64,000 nt of DNA from Vibrio rotiferianus CAIM 577 = LMG 21460 (lineage in GTDB: Bacteria > Pseudomonadota > Gammaproteobacteria > Enterobacterales > Vibrionaceae). Both the position numbers and the translations under genes were made by a program. Positions 17,947 through 27,247 of this stretch are shown here, piece after piece (positions within the stretch are counted from its first letter, which is position 1; each line of letters begins with the position of its first letter). Under the pieces are notes generated by a model, which made no database searches, had not been told where the DNA came from, and saw nothing but the letters and a program-made list of their open reading frames with translations. The stretch spans positions 1 to 64,000 of the forward strand of contig NZ_APHW01000008.1 in the NCBI RefSeq assembly GCF_002741985.1. The letters are read 5' to 3'.

Positions 17947-18825
17947 TTAGTGCTCGATATCGCAGTCTGCTTTGCCTGTATTGCCTAATGGTTCAATCGC
18001 AAAGCCGCGTGTCTCGAGCAGTTCAATTAAGCTGTCTTTTCCGACCAAATGCAAGCTACCCACAACAATCGTGTATTGGCCTGACTTCTTCGGTAAGACT
18101 CTGCCAGAATCGAGCTTTTCAGCCCAATCTCGGTTACGGGCATACAAGAAAGCTTCGTTAAACTCATCGCTTGATTGTTCACTCATGGACGCTTCTTCCA
18201 ACGAGCTGCCATCTCCTGTCTTCCAACTATCGATTAAGCACTGCACTAACTTCTCGCCTCCGTCATATTCTTCAATAGAAGAAAGTAGCAATTCTTTGCC
18301 ACCGTCTTTTTGTCCAGCAATTAAGTCTATTTGAAATTGAACCGTTTCCAGTGGAAGGATGGGCACACGTTTTTTGTCCGCGATATTAATCAAGTGCATA
18401 TCGACACCTTGATCAGATGCGTATCCCAATTTGTTCATCAGTAACAGTTGAATCGTTAATGCCGCAGACCAAGGCGGTGCATTGAGTAGCTGTGACTCTT
18501 GTAAACCTAGGTCATTAGCAATCTCAGCAAGATGTTTGCGCTGTGTCCTGTCCAAGACATCTTTGGCCAGAAACGCGGTTTTTGGATAAGTGACCCCTTC
18601 GGTATTTCTAACATCGGCTTCAATGATTAAGCCGTCGCTGTTTTTGAGGAAGTCAGTCACCGCTTTTGGCAGTGGGTACATGGTGTTGTCACCAACATGG
18701 ACGGAGCCAATAATCATGTATTCGGTATTACCTTTCTTGGCTAGCCAATGCTGTGGCTCGGCTTGAACCGAATAAGAAGTCAAAAAGACGATCAGAGATG
18801 ACATCACGGACAAGAGTCGAAACAT
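17947..18825 (-). CDS. TraB/GumN family secreted protein
   Basis: 292 residues with a signal peptide (MFRLLSVMSSLIVFLTSYSV, cleaved after VQA). The family hallmarks are present: GSVHVGDNTMYPLP near residue 41 (GxxH) and the late VVGSLHLVGKDSLIELLE near 255 (second GxxH). These fit the Tiki/EreA-ChaN-like metal-dependent fold. Substrates of bacterial members are unknown. RBS CGAGGAAA. Probably monocistronic or with the small secreted gene downstream. Confidence 0.85.
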   Translation of the reverse strand: MFRLLSVMSSLIVFLTSYSVQAEPQHWLAKKGNTEYMIIGSVHVGDNTMYPLPKAVTDFLKNSDGLIIEADVRNTEGVTYPKTAFLAKDVLDRTQRKHLAEIANDLGLQESQLLNAPPWSAALTIQLLLMNKLGYASDQGVDMHLINIADKKRVPILPLETVQFQIDLIAGQKDGGKELLLSSIEEYDGGEKLVQCLIDSWKTGDGSSLEEASMSEQSSDEFNEAFLYARNRDWAEKLDSGRVLPKKSGQYTIVVGSLHLVGKDSLIELLETRGFAIEPLGNTGKADCDIEH

Positions 18826-19282
18826 ATTTTTTCCTCGAATTCAATATGCATCTTATCTATAACACGGTTCGGCAAAATCGTCATTTTTAAAAATATTGAC
18901 GAGTTTTAACGGTGAAGAAGTGAGAGCTAATTCACGAAAGTGTTTCAATTGAGTTTGTTGTTAATGGAACACTAAATAACCACTTGTGATCAAAATCCTA
19001 TAAAACCAGTCGAAACCCATCAATATTCGTGATTGAGATCGCAACAAACACGTCAAAAAAAGTTGCTCGTTTTTGACGTTTTGTCTAAGTTTTTGAATTT
19101 AAAGTGTTTATATTTTTCATCTTCAACCTGAATTTGAGCTAGATCACTTATCAGTTCCATTAATTTTACGCCTAGAAATAACTGCTTGTATGTTGAATGC
19201 AACTGTTAAGCGCCTCGCATTTAGGTGCTCACTATTTTTGATAATTGTCGTTTTGAACCACTGACTTTTTGGGGAAAGTAAG
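18826..19282. other. Intergenic region upstream of chitobiase
   Basis: 457 bp, AT-rich, between the divergent TraB gene and the chitobiase. It holds the CRP-like site at 19133-19148 and scattered TGATC half-sites. No open frame of interest. Confidence 0.6.
19133..19148 (+). promoter_or_regulatory. CRP-like site upstream of chitobiase
   Basis: TTTGA-GCTAGA-TCACT matches TGTGA-N6-TCACA at 8 of 10 positions, about 135 bp before the ATG. Catabolite control of chitin genes is known in vibrios; here it is inference. Confidence 0.45.
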
Positions 19283-21934
19283 ATGTTGAAACATAGTCTG
19301 ATTGCTGCTTCTGTTATCGCTACATTGGCAGGCTGCTCTTCACTACAGAGCTCTGAGCAACAAGTTGTAAACTCACTGGCTGATAACCTTGATATTCAAT
19401 ATGAAGTGTTAACTAACCACGGCGCTAACGAAGGTCTTGCGTGTCAAGATATGGGCGCAGAGTGGGCATCTTGTAACAAAGTAAACATGACGCTTGTTAA
19501 CCAAGGTGAAGCGGTTGACTCAAAAGATTGGGCTATTTACTTCCACAGCATTCGTTTGATTCTGGATGTTGACAACGAGCAGTTCAAAATCTCACGTGTA
19601 ACGGGTGACCTACACAAGCTAGAACCGACCGATAAGTTTGATGGCTTCGCTGCGGGTGAAGAGGTTGTGCTTCCTCTTGTTGCTGAATACTGGCAGCTAT
19701 TTGAAACTGACTTCATGCCAGGCGCTTTCGTTGCTGCACCGAATGCAGAGCCTAAGATGATCGCTTCTCTTAACACAGAAGACGTTGCGTCTTTCGTGAC
19801 GGGTCTTGAAGGTAATAACCTAAAACGTACACCAGACGACAACAACGTATTTGCAAACGCTGTGTCTCGTTTTGAGAAGAACGAAGACCTAGCAAAACAA
19901 GATGTATCAACCACGTTACTACCAACGCCACTGTCTGTTGAAGCAGGTAAAGGCACAGTAGATATCGCGGATGGTATTGCGCTGCCTAAAGACGCATTCG
20001 ATGCGACTCAATTTGCAGCAATTCAAGAACGTGCAGAAGTGGTAGGTGTGGATGTCCGTGGTGATGTTCCTGTTAGCATCACGCTAGTTCCTGCAGACTT
20101 CACCGGTGAATTAGCAAAATCTGGTGCTTACGAAATGAGCATCAAAGGCGACGGTATTGCGATTAAAGCGTTTGACCAAGCAGGTGCGTTTTACGCCGTA
20201 CAATCTATCTTTGGCCTGGTAGATAGCCAAAATGCTGATTCTCTACCACTACTGTCGATTAAAGATGCACCTCGTTTTGATTACCGTGGTGTGATGGTCG
20301 ATGTAGCTCGTAACTTCCACTCTAAAGACGCAATTCTTGCAACGCTAGACCAAATGGCAGCGTACAAGATGAATAAACTACACCTTCACCTAACCGATGA
20401 TGAAGGCTGGCGTTTAGAAATCCCGGGTCTGCCTGAGCTGACAGAAGTGGGTGCTAACCGTTGTTTCGATACACAAGAGAAAAGCTGTTTACTGCCTCAG
20501 CTTGGCTCTGGTCCAACGACAGACAACTTTGGCTCTGGCTACTTCAGCAAAGCAGACTACGTGGAAATCTTGAAATACGCGAAAGCACGTAACATTGAAG
20601 TGATTCCAGAAATCGATATGCCAGCGCACGCTCGTGCAGCGGTAGTATCCATGGAAGCGCGTTACGACCGTTTAATGGAAGAAGGTAAAGAAGCAGAAGC
20701 GAACGAATACCGCCTGATGGATCCTCAAGATACATCGAACGTAACGACGGTTCAGTTCTACAACAAGCAAAGCTTTATCAACCCATGTATGGAATCTTCA
20801 ACTCGCTTTGTTGATAAAGTGATTTCAGAAGTAGCAGCAATGCACCAAGAGGCTGGCGCACCGTTAACTACATGGCATTTCGGTGGTGACGAAGCGAAGA
20901 ACATCAAGCTAGGCGCAGGCTTCCAAGATGTTAACGCACAAGACAAAGTAAGCTGGAAAGGTACGATTGACCTATCTAAACAAGATAAGCCATTCGCACA
21001 GTCTCCACAATGTCAGACGCTAATCACAGATGGCACAGTCAGTGACTTTGCTCACCTACCAAGCCATTTTGCAGAAGAAGTGTCGAAGATTGTTGCTGAG
21101 AAAGGCATTCCAAACTTCCAAGCTTGGCAAGATGGCTTGAAATACAGTGACGGCGAAAAAGCGTTCGCAACAGAAAACACACGAGTTAACTTCTGGGACG
21201 TTCTTTACTGGGGTGGCACATCATCTGTGTACGAGTGGTCTAAGAAAGGTTACGACGTGATCGTTTCTAATCCAGACTACGTTTACATGGACATGCCATA
21301 CGAAGTGGACCCGAAAGAGCGTGGTTACTACTGGGCAACGCGTGCAACAGATACTCGTAAGATGTTTGGCTTTGCTCCAGAGAACATGCCGCAGAACGCA
21401 GAAACTTCTGTAGACCGCGATGGCAACGGTTTTACTGGTAAAGGTGAAATCGAAGCGAAACCTTTCTACGGTCTATCAGCGCAGCTTTGGTCTGAGACAG
21501 TACGTAACGATGAGCAATACGAGTACATGGTATTCCCTCGCGTACTAGCGGCGGCTGAGCGTGCATGGCACCGTGCAGACTGGGAAAACGACTACAAAGT
21601 AGGTGTTGAGTACTCGCAAAACTCTAACCTAGTAGACAAAGCTGCGCTAAACCAAGACTACAACCGCTTTGCGAACGTACTAGGCCAACGTGAACTGGCT
21701 AAGCTAGAGAAATCAGGTATCGACTACCGCTTACCAGTCCCTGGCGCGAAAGTCGAAGATGGCAAGCTAGCAATGAACGTTCAGTTCCCTGGTGTGAAGC
21801 TTCAATACTCTCTAGACGGCAAAAACTGGCTAACTTATGCAGACAATGCTCGTCCAAATGTGAAAGGTGAGGTGTTTATCCGCTCGGTATCAGCGACTGG
21901 TGAGAAAACAAGCCGCGTCACTAGCGTGAAATAA
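19283..21934 (+). CDS. chb: Chitobiase, GH20 beta-N-acetylhexosaminidase (lipoprotein)
   Basis: 883 residues, the length of the V. harveyi chitobiase precursor, which it strongly resembles. It splits chitobiose and short chitooligosaccharides to GlcNAc. Lipoprotein signal ending LATLAGC (Cys18). N-terminal carbohydrate-binding-like domain (about 25-180), GH20b domain (about 200-330), then the (beta/alpha)8 catalytic domain from RFDYRGVMVDVARNFHS near 332. The catalytic Asp-Glu pair is in HFGGDEAKN near 537-540, and the C-terminal beta domain follows. Uses substrate-assisted catalysis. Single gene with terminator. Confidence 0.97.
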   Translation: MLKHSLIAASVIATLAGCSSLQSSEQQVVNSLADNLDIQYEVLTNHGANEGLACQDMGAEWASCNKVNMTLVNQGEAVDSKDWAIYFHSIRLILDVDNEQFKISRVTGDLHKLEPTDKFDGFAAGEEVVLPLVAEYWQLFETDFMPGAFVAAPNAEPKMIASLNTEDVASFVTGLEGNNLKRTPDDNNVFANAVSRFEKNEDLAKQDVSTTLLPTPLSVEAGKGTVDIADGIALPKDAFDATQFAAIQERAEVVGVDVRGDVPVSITLVPADFTGELAKSGAYEMSIKGDGIAIKAFDQAGAFYAVQSIFGLVDSQNADSLPLLSIKDAPRFDYRGVMVDVARNFHSKDAILATLDQMAAYKMNKLHLHLTDDEGWRLEIPGLPELTEVGANRCFDTQEKSCLLPQLGSGPTTDNFGSGYFSKADYVEILKYAKARNIEVIPEIDMPAHARAAVVSMEARYDRLMEEGKEAEANEYRLMDPQDTSNVTTVQFYNKQSFINPCMESSTRFVDKVISEVAAMHQEAGAPLTTWHFGGDEAKNIKLGAGFQDVNAQDKVSWKGTIDLSKQDKPFAQSPQCQTLITDGTVSDFAHLPSHFAEEVSKIVAEKGIPNFQAWQDGLKYSDGEKAFATENTRVNFWDVLYWGGTSSVYEWSKKGYDVIVSNPDYVYMDMPYEVDPKERGYYWATRATDTRKMFGFAPENMPQNAETSVDRDGNGFTGKGEIEAKPFYGLSAQLWSETVRNDEQYEYMVFPRVLAAAERAWHRADWENDYKVGVEYSQNSNLVDKAALNQDYNRFANVLGQRELAKLEKSGIDYRLPVPGAKVEDGKLAMNVQFPGVKLQYSLDGKNWLTYADNARPNVKGEVFIRSVSATGEKTSRVTSVK

Positions 21935-21972
21935 TTCCGATAATCGTTCACTAAAATCATTGTTCCTTACTC

Positions 21973-22000
21973 AAAGCCCTCAACTTATGTTGAGGGCTTT
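21973..22000 (+). terminator. Rho-independent terminator after chitobiase
   Basis: AAAGCCCTCAAC TTAT GTTGAGGGCTTT followed by ATTTATTT. Strong 12-bp stem. Confidence 0.85.
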
Positions 22001-22225
22001 ATTTATTTCACGGTGGAAAATAAGTGTGATCAATGTCTGATTATTTTTCAAAGATAAATAAGTTGTTTTTTTAGAATCGATATTGAAGTGTGATCTTGAT
22101 TGCTACTTGGCGTTGTTCTGGCCGTGTTTTTCTGCGTGAAATCACATTTTGTTTTGTTTACCTATTTTTATGTTTTATATAACACTCTGTTTTTAATGCA
22201 ATTTTTGCGGTTCGTTTCTTTTTGA

Positions 22226-22241
22226 TTTGAACTGGATCACC
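22226..22241 (+). promoter_or_regulatory. CRP-like site upstream of the KdgM-like gene
   Basis: TTTGA-ACTGGA-TCACC matches the CRP consensus at 8 of 10 positions, about 140 bp before the start codon. Confidence 0.45.
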
Positions 22242-22296
22242 TTTCGTTTTGAATTATTTTTCAAGGCGAATTAAATCAAGCAGTATTGCCGTCGTC

Positions 22297-22351
22297 AGGG
22301 AGACTCCCTAAAAAAGTGCGGTTTAAGGTCAGTGAGGACCCACGCAGCCGC
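22297..22351 (+). other. Structured 5' leader of the KdgM-like porin gene
   Basis: Two hairpins can be drawn by eye: AGGGA-GAC-TCCCT (22297-22309), and GGTC-AGTGAG-GACC (22327-22340) enclosed by GCGG/CCGC (22318-22321 / 22348-22351). They lie between the CRP-like site and the RBS (AAGG, 22363). I could not match this to a known riboswitch. The rest of the 21935-22374 gap is AT-rich without genes. Confidence 0.45.
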
Positions 22352-22374
22352 CCCAAAACACAAAGGCAGTAATT

Positions 22375-23031
22375 ATGAAAAATGTTTTCGCTCTAAGTGC
22401 ACTTTCTCTTGTTTTCGCTTCTAGCGCTTTCGCGGGTTCTTCTTACGTAACAGGTAACGTTCAGTTCCACTCGGACTTCCAACCTAACGCGACTTCAACA
22501 CTTGAAGCTGGCCATACGTTTGATACTGGCACAACACTACTAACTGAGTTTGATGGCATCTCACTTGGTAAATACGATAACGAGCTGATCCAAGACACAG
22601 GCTTAGGTAACTCGCCATACATTACGCTTGGTATCGAACAAAGCTACAACATTAACGACAACCTTTGGGTTGCTGTGGGTTACCACCACTTGCTAAACAA
22701 CGGTGAAACTGTTCAGTACCGTCCTCTAGTAAAAATTGGCTACAACTTCGATAACGGTATTTCTATCAGCAACCGTACTCGTTACCACGCGATGGAAGAC
22801 AGCAAAGCAGATGACCAAACTCGCTTTGACAACCGTATTGGTTACGCAGTGAACGAAGAGCTAGCTGTTAGCTACAACAACGTATACGTGATCAGCGACG
22901 CTGATAACACGATGGATCACGAGCTTCGTGCTACTTGGACACGTAATGGTGTTCAACCTTACTTTGAGTACCGTAACCAAGCTGACAACGCAAACAACGC
23001 ATTTGTATTTGGTGCATCTTACGGTTTCTAA
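22375..23031 (+). CDS. KdgM-like outer membrane channel
   Basis: 218 residues: signal peptide (MKNVFALSALSLVFASSAFA), then alternating hydrophobic/polar strands and a C-terminal aromatic end (FVFGASYGF) that is the usual beta-barrel assembly signal. Size and strand pattern fit the 12-stranded KdgM/NanC family of acidic-oligosaccharide channels; the substrate is not evident. The position next to chitobiase suggests a saccharide, but that is inference. A generic small barrel remains possible. Confidence 0.6.
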   Translation: MKNVFALSALSLVFASSAFAGSSYVTGNVQFHSDFQPNATSTLEAGHTFDTGTTLLTEFDGISLGKYDNELIQDTGLGNSPYITLGIEQSYNINDNLWVAVGYHHLLNNGETVQYRPLVKIGYNFDNGISISNRTRYHAMEDSKADDQTRFDNRIGYAVNEELAVSYNNVYVISDADNTMDHELRATWTRNGVQPYFEYRNQADNANNAFVFGASYGF

Positions 23032-23100
23032 TGAGTCCTAGTTGTTCATATAAAATGTGAGCACATCAAAGCTTAGCATTGCCCAAATGCAGTAAGCTTA

Positions 23101-23130
23101 CGGCCTTAACATTGTTGAGGCCGTTTTTTT
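23101..23130 (+). terminator. Rho-independent terminator after the KdgM-like gene
   Basis: CGGCCTTAAC ATT GTTGAGGCCG followed by seven T. Confidence 0.88.
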
Positions 23131-23178
23131 GTTTCTGGATCTTGAGAATACCAATTCCGTTAATTGGATGTCAGATAC

Positions 23179-23214
23179 AAAAAAAGGTCCGCTAGGGGAA
23201 TAGCGGACCTTTTT
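23179..23214. terminator. Bidirectional terminator
   Basis: AGGTCCGCTA GGGGAA TAGCGGACCT with A7 before and T5 after. It serves the minus-strand gene ending at 23226. Confidence 0.88.
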
Positions 23215-23225
23215 CGGGAAGCACC

Positions 23226-23456
23226 TTAACGCTCAGGTGTTTCTAGCAGTCTAACTGCACTGTCAACCACATTGTTGATCACCTGACTACTCTCAAGCTT
23301 TCCTGAGCTAGCAGGCCCAAGTGCGCAAGCATATAGGGCTAACTGTTTATCGAAGGGCAAATCGAGTTGGTCGTATAACTGTTGTCGAATTCTCGCATGT
23401 TGCTCTGGTTCTTGGTTGGCTAGACTAACAAGCGTGTCATAAATAAGTGCTTTCAT
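23226..23456 (-). CDS. Small protein of unknown function (76 residues)
   Basis: No signal peptide or membrane segment; mostly helical, acidic sequence (ATG MKALIYDTLVSLANQEPEQH, end ETPER). It has an acceptable RBS (AAGGAAAATTT) and a strong terminator directly after the stop, which support it as a real gene. I do not recognise a family. Not obviously part of the copper operon upstream, from which it is separated by 143 bp. Confidence 0.65.
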   Translation of the reverse strand: MKALIYDTLVSLANQEPEQHARIRQQLYDQLDLPFDKQLALYACALGPASSGKLESSQVINNVVDSAVRLLETPER

Positions 23457-23599
23457 AAATTTTCCTTTTTATTGCACAGGGGTGCATAGGTATTTTATGA
23501 AGTTAAGGTCAGCATTTCAGGATAGCCAGTCACACAACGACGCATCAGTTTAAGAGTTTTTAACAATAGCTCAATGACTGCCCTGATGTTAGGTTTCGT

Positions 23600-24049
23600 T
23601 TATTGGTCGTTACCTTTGTGATAACGGTATTCGTACACTTGGCCTTTTTCGTTGTAGGCATAAACAGCGTAGCTGTCTTTCTTGTCACCATATTCCATGC
23701 CAGGCGAACCCATTGGCATGCCAGGGACGGCCAGTCCTTTAGCATTACGAGGAGGGTTTTCTAGAAAGGCTTTAATATCGTCAGCAGGGATATGTCCTTC
23801 AAATATATAGCCATTGATCTCTGCTGTATGGCAAGAGTAGAGCTGTTCGTTCTTAATGCCCAAATCGCGCTTGATGGCATTCATGTCATCATGCAGCTTT
23901 TCCTCTACAGTAAAGCCGTTCTCTTCCATGTGTTTTGTCCATTCGCCACAACAGCCACAGTATGGCGATTTGTGGTTGATGACATCAGCGGCTAAGACGT
24001 TCGCCGATGTGGCAGCAAGCATTGTAAAGGTTAATAGTTTCAACTTCAT
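23600..24049 (-). CDS. DUF411 metal-binding periplasmic protein
   Basis: 149 residues with signal peptide (MKLKLLTFTMLAATSANVLA). The DUF411 core is plain: SPYCGCCGEWTKHMEENGF near residues 28-46, SCHTAEINGYIFEGHIPADD near 92-111, and a Met-rich stretch VPGMPMGSPGMEYG near 128-141. Cys, His and Met clusters suggest copper binding. It starts 24 bp after copA, so it shares the CueR-controlled transcript; a periplasmic copper-handling role fits but is not shown for this protein. Confidence 0.88.
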   Translation of the reverse strand: MKLKLLTFTMLAATSANVLAADVINHKSPYCGCCGEWTKHMEENGFTVEEKLHDDMNAIKRDLGIKNEQLYSCHTAEINGYIFEGHIPADDIKAFLENPPRNAKGLAVPGMPMGSPGMEYGDKKDSYAVYAYNEKGQVYEYRYHKGNDQ

Positions 24050-24073
24050 AATATCCTCGAGAAGAAGTGTCGC

Positions 24074-26772
24074 TTACTTAATGGTAAACAGTCGTAGTCG
24101 GTTTGCATTACTGACGACTGTGATTGAAGACAGTGCCATTGCCGCTCCAGCAACAACAGGACTGAGCAAAAAGCCGAATGCTGGGTAAAGTACGCCTGCG
24201 GCGATAGGAATACCCAACGAGTTATAAACAAAGGCACCGAACAAGTTTTGTTTCATGTTTTTAAGTGTAGCGCGAGAAAGCTCTATCGCGTGCACAACAG
24301 CCATTGGTGATGTATTGAGAATGGTCATTTGTGAGCTTTCGATCGCCACATCACTACCGCTACCCATGGCGACGCCAAGATCCGCCAGTGCAAGCGCTGG
24401 CGCATCATTGATACCATCACCGATCATCGCAACCGTGCGGCGTTGAGATTGCAGTAGTTCAATATGCTGCGCTTTCTCATCGGGCATCACTTGAGCAATG
24501 ACTTCATCAATGCCGAGAGCTTTGCCGATGGCATTGGCAACGTGTTGGTTGTCACCTGTAAGCATGACGGTTTTTATACCTTGTGATTTTAATGCAGACA
24601 CCGCCTGTTTGGCATCAGATTTAATCGGATCAGCGATGGCAATTAAACCGATCAGTTCGTTGTTAAGCGCCACAGCTACTGGTGTCCATGCGTTGCTTGC
24701 ACAATCTTGAATCGCTTGCTCCATTGGGCTGATATCAACCTGCTCGGTTTGCATAAACTGCAATGAGCCAATGAATAGCGGTTGTGCTTGGTAAGTCGCA
24801 GTAATGCCACGGCCACGAATGTTTTCGAATGAGTTCAACTCAACAGTTTCTGTATTGTGTTGCTTAGCATAATCACACACGGCTTTAGCGAGTGGGTGCT
24901 CAGATTGTCGCTCAGCAGCGTAGGCCAGTGCTAATAAGTGCGCTTGGCTGGTGGCGTGAGTAAACACTTGCTGCACACTTGGTTTGCCTTGAGTGAGCGT
25001 ACCCGTTTTATCGAATACGACCGTGTCAATTTTGCTTGCCAATTGCAGCGCGTCAGCATCCTTGATCAGAATGCCAAGCTCCGCGGCTTTACCGACACCA
25101 ACTGTGACCGATAGTGGTGTTGCCAAGCCTAGGGCACAAGGGCAGGCGATAATCAGCACGGTTGTTGTTACGACAAGCATGTAGCTCGCTTTAGGTTCTG
25201 GACCTACGGCAAACCAAACCAAAGCGGCAAGGATGGCAATGCCCACAACAACAGGGACAAACACCGCTGAAATTTGGTCTGCTAATTTGGCTATCGCGGG
25301 CTTACTGCTTTGCGCCGTGCGTACCATGCGAATAATACGTGCCAACATGGTGTTCGCACCGATGCCCGTTGCTTCTATGACTAAGCCACCATCGGTATTT
25401 AATGTACCGGCAGATACTTGCGCATCTTGTGCTTTTAATACTGGTACGGGTTCACCGGTTAGCATTGACTCATCAATGTACGATTCACCCTGAACCACTA
25501 TGCCATCAACCGGCACCTTCTCGCCCGGCTTGATGCGCAGTTTCATTCCTAGCGTGATTTGCTCAACCGCAATTTGTTGATCGCCTTGGTCGGTAATTAC
25601 CGTCGCTTGCTGAGGTTGTAGATTAATCAATGCCTGCAAAGAGCGCGTTGTGTTTGCTTTGGCTTTTGCTTCTATATAGTGACCAAGAGAAATCAAGCCG
25701 ATGATCATTGCGCTCGCTTCAAAGTACACATGGCGGGAAGCAAGTGGGAACCATTCAGGGAAAATGACAACAAGCATTGAGTAGAACCACGCAGCACCTG
25801 TGCCTAAGGCTACTAAGGTGTCCATGGTCGCACGTTTGTGAGTGGCCGCTAACCATGCGTTAGTAAAGAAGTGCTTACCCGCTGTCGCAAGCAGTAATAA
25901 ACACAGAATACCAACCGCCCCCCCCAAGCCAGCTGATCATTGGTATTACGAATCATCATGTTGCCGCCAAATACACCCCACAACATCAGTGGTGCACCGA
26001 CAACTAATCCTGCTATTGCATCAAGTTTGAAACGTTTTTGTTGGGCAAGTTGTTGAGTGGCTTGCTTTTCTTGCTGTGTAGCTGCGTCTTGTAGAATTTC
26101 AGCTTGGTAACCCGCTTGTTTTACCGAGTCGACAATCGCTTGGTGGAGCGACTCTGTATCTTCAGTCGCAAACACTAACGCACTTTGTTCAGCAAGGTTA
26201 ACCTGTGCTTTCTCAACGCCCTCTACGCTAGTAAGTGCTTTCTCTACCGAAGAGACACAACTTGCACAGGTCATGCCTTGAATCAGCATTTGCAACTGAA
26301 TACCTGCTGGTGGCCGTTGAGTGTGTTCAATATTGGTCTGCTTTTCTACGGGTTCAGTTTCCGGTGAGCTTTCTTTTTCTACTTCAATAGAATCAAGGCT
26401 GGCGGTGTAGCCGAGAGTGGCCACAAGATCAATCACTTGCTGCTCTGAGAGTAGTGTTGTGATGTCGAGTTGTGTTGTAGACGCTTGAAACGTAATGACG
26501 TCTTGATTTGATTCTAATAGAGAAGAGAGTTTCTTCACACAACCGCCACAGTTCAATCCGGCAAGGTTGAACTGAAACTGGTAGCCTGCGTGGTAGCCCA
26601 GTGACTCGATTGAATCAACAATAGAAGAAAGCGGAGATTCAGTAATGACTTCAACCATTGTTGGGGACAAATTGATGATCTCAACACTGTGATTGGCATG
26701 TAAAGCTTTCTCAACTTTTCTCGCACAGCCCATGCAGTTAAGTCCCGACATAGGTACAACGAACTGATACAT
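24074..26772 (-). pseudogene. copA: Copper-exporting P1B-type ATPase CopA, reading frame broken at a G8 tract
   Basis: P-type ATPase exporting Cu(I). Three N-terminal heavy-metal domains (GLNCMGC, GLNCGGC, GMTCASC near residues 11, 74, 168), first membrane helices, CPC ion site (ACPCALG), DKTGTLTQG phosphorylation motif, SEHPLA and GDGINDAPALA. The first frame runs from 26772 to stop at 25849; the rest continues in another frame from about 25926. The switch falls in eight G (plus-strand C 25918-25925). With 6 or 9 G the frames join as NDQLAWG(G)AVGILCLL, giving about 899 residues. It could be pseudogene, phase-variable gene or homopolymer error. E. coli copA uses programmed frameshifting, but at a different site (after the first metal domain). 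Confidence 0.9.
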
Positions 26773-27247
26773 AATTTGTCCTCAATAATACTAATGTGGA
26801 GAGCATAAACCTTCCTGCAAGGGGAAGGTCAAGCATTCAATTGCTGAATTCATAACGTCAAAATTTGGTTAAAAACTGAACTTTTGGTCATGAATGCTTG
26901 CGAGTCACATCAAGGTTTTTTCTCTCTGTTTATAAAGTTCCATTAATCGTTGTGAAATTCAGGAGTGATAAGTCACAAATTTGCCGTTTGTTTTATAAAA
27001 ATAGTGTGCATAAATGCTTCTTTGACGTTTTTGTTTCTTTATGTCTGGCTTTAAGTTGTTGTTTTTATGTTATTTATATTGTTTTTGTTTTTGTTAGTTT
27101 GAAGTGGCTCAGATTGCCTCGCCTTTCATTTTTTGAAGAAAAAAAAGTTTGCCATATTTGCTCCGTCCACAAGTTGTTTCAGATTCCATACCTGTCCTAG
27201 TTAGTGAATTTGAAAATGGAAAAACAAATAAAATATAGGGGTTAAAA
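26773..27247. other. copA / OprD-type porin divergent intergenic region
   Basis: 475 bp. The left end holds the CueR promoter. The remainder is AT-rich with T-rich tracts (27030-27100). A weak RBS (ATAGGGG) precedes the porin. I see no convincing porin promoter. Confidence 0.55.
26802..26832 (-). promoter_or_regulatory. CueR-type operator/promoter of copA
   Basis: Minus strand reads TTGACCTTCCCCTTGCAGGA then AGGTTTATGCT: -35 TTGACC, 19-bp spacer containing the dyad ACCTTCC-N7-GGAAGGT, -10 TATGCT. The overlong 19-bp spacer and the sequence are almost identical to the E. coli copA promoter bound by the MerR-family copper sensor CueR. cueR itself is not in the window. Confidence 0.88.

Noticed and set aside
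26965..26976. GTGATAAGTCAC as a CRP site upstream of the first porin
   Set aside because: The GTGA and TCAC arms are separated by 4 bp, not the 6 bp CRP needs.
26773..27247. Shared regulatory sequence in front of the two OprD-type porins
   Set aside because: I compared both upstream regions by eye and saw no common block; only the second has a CRP-like site.
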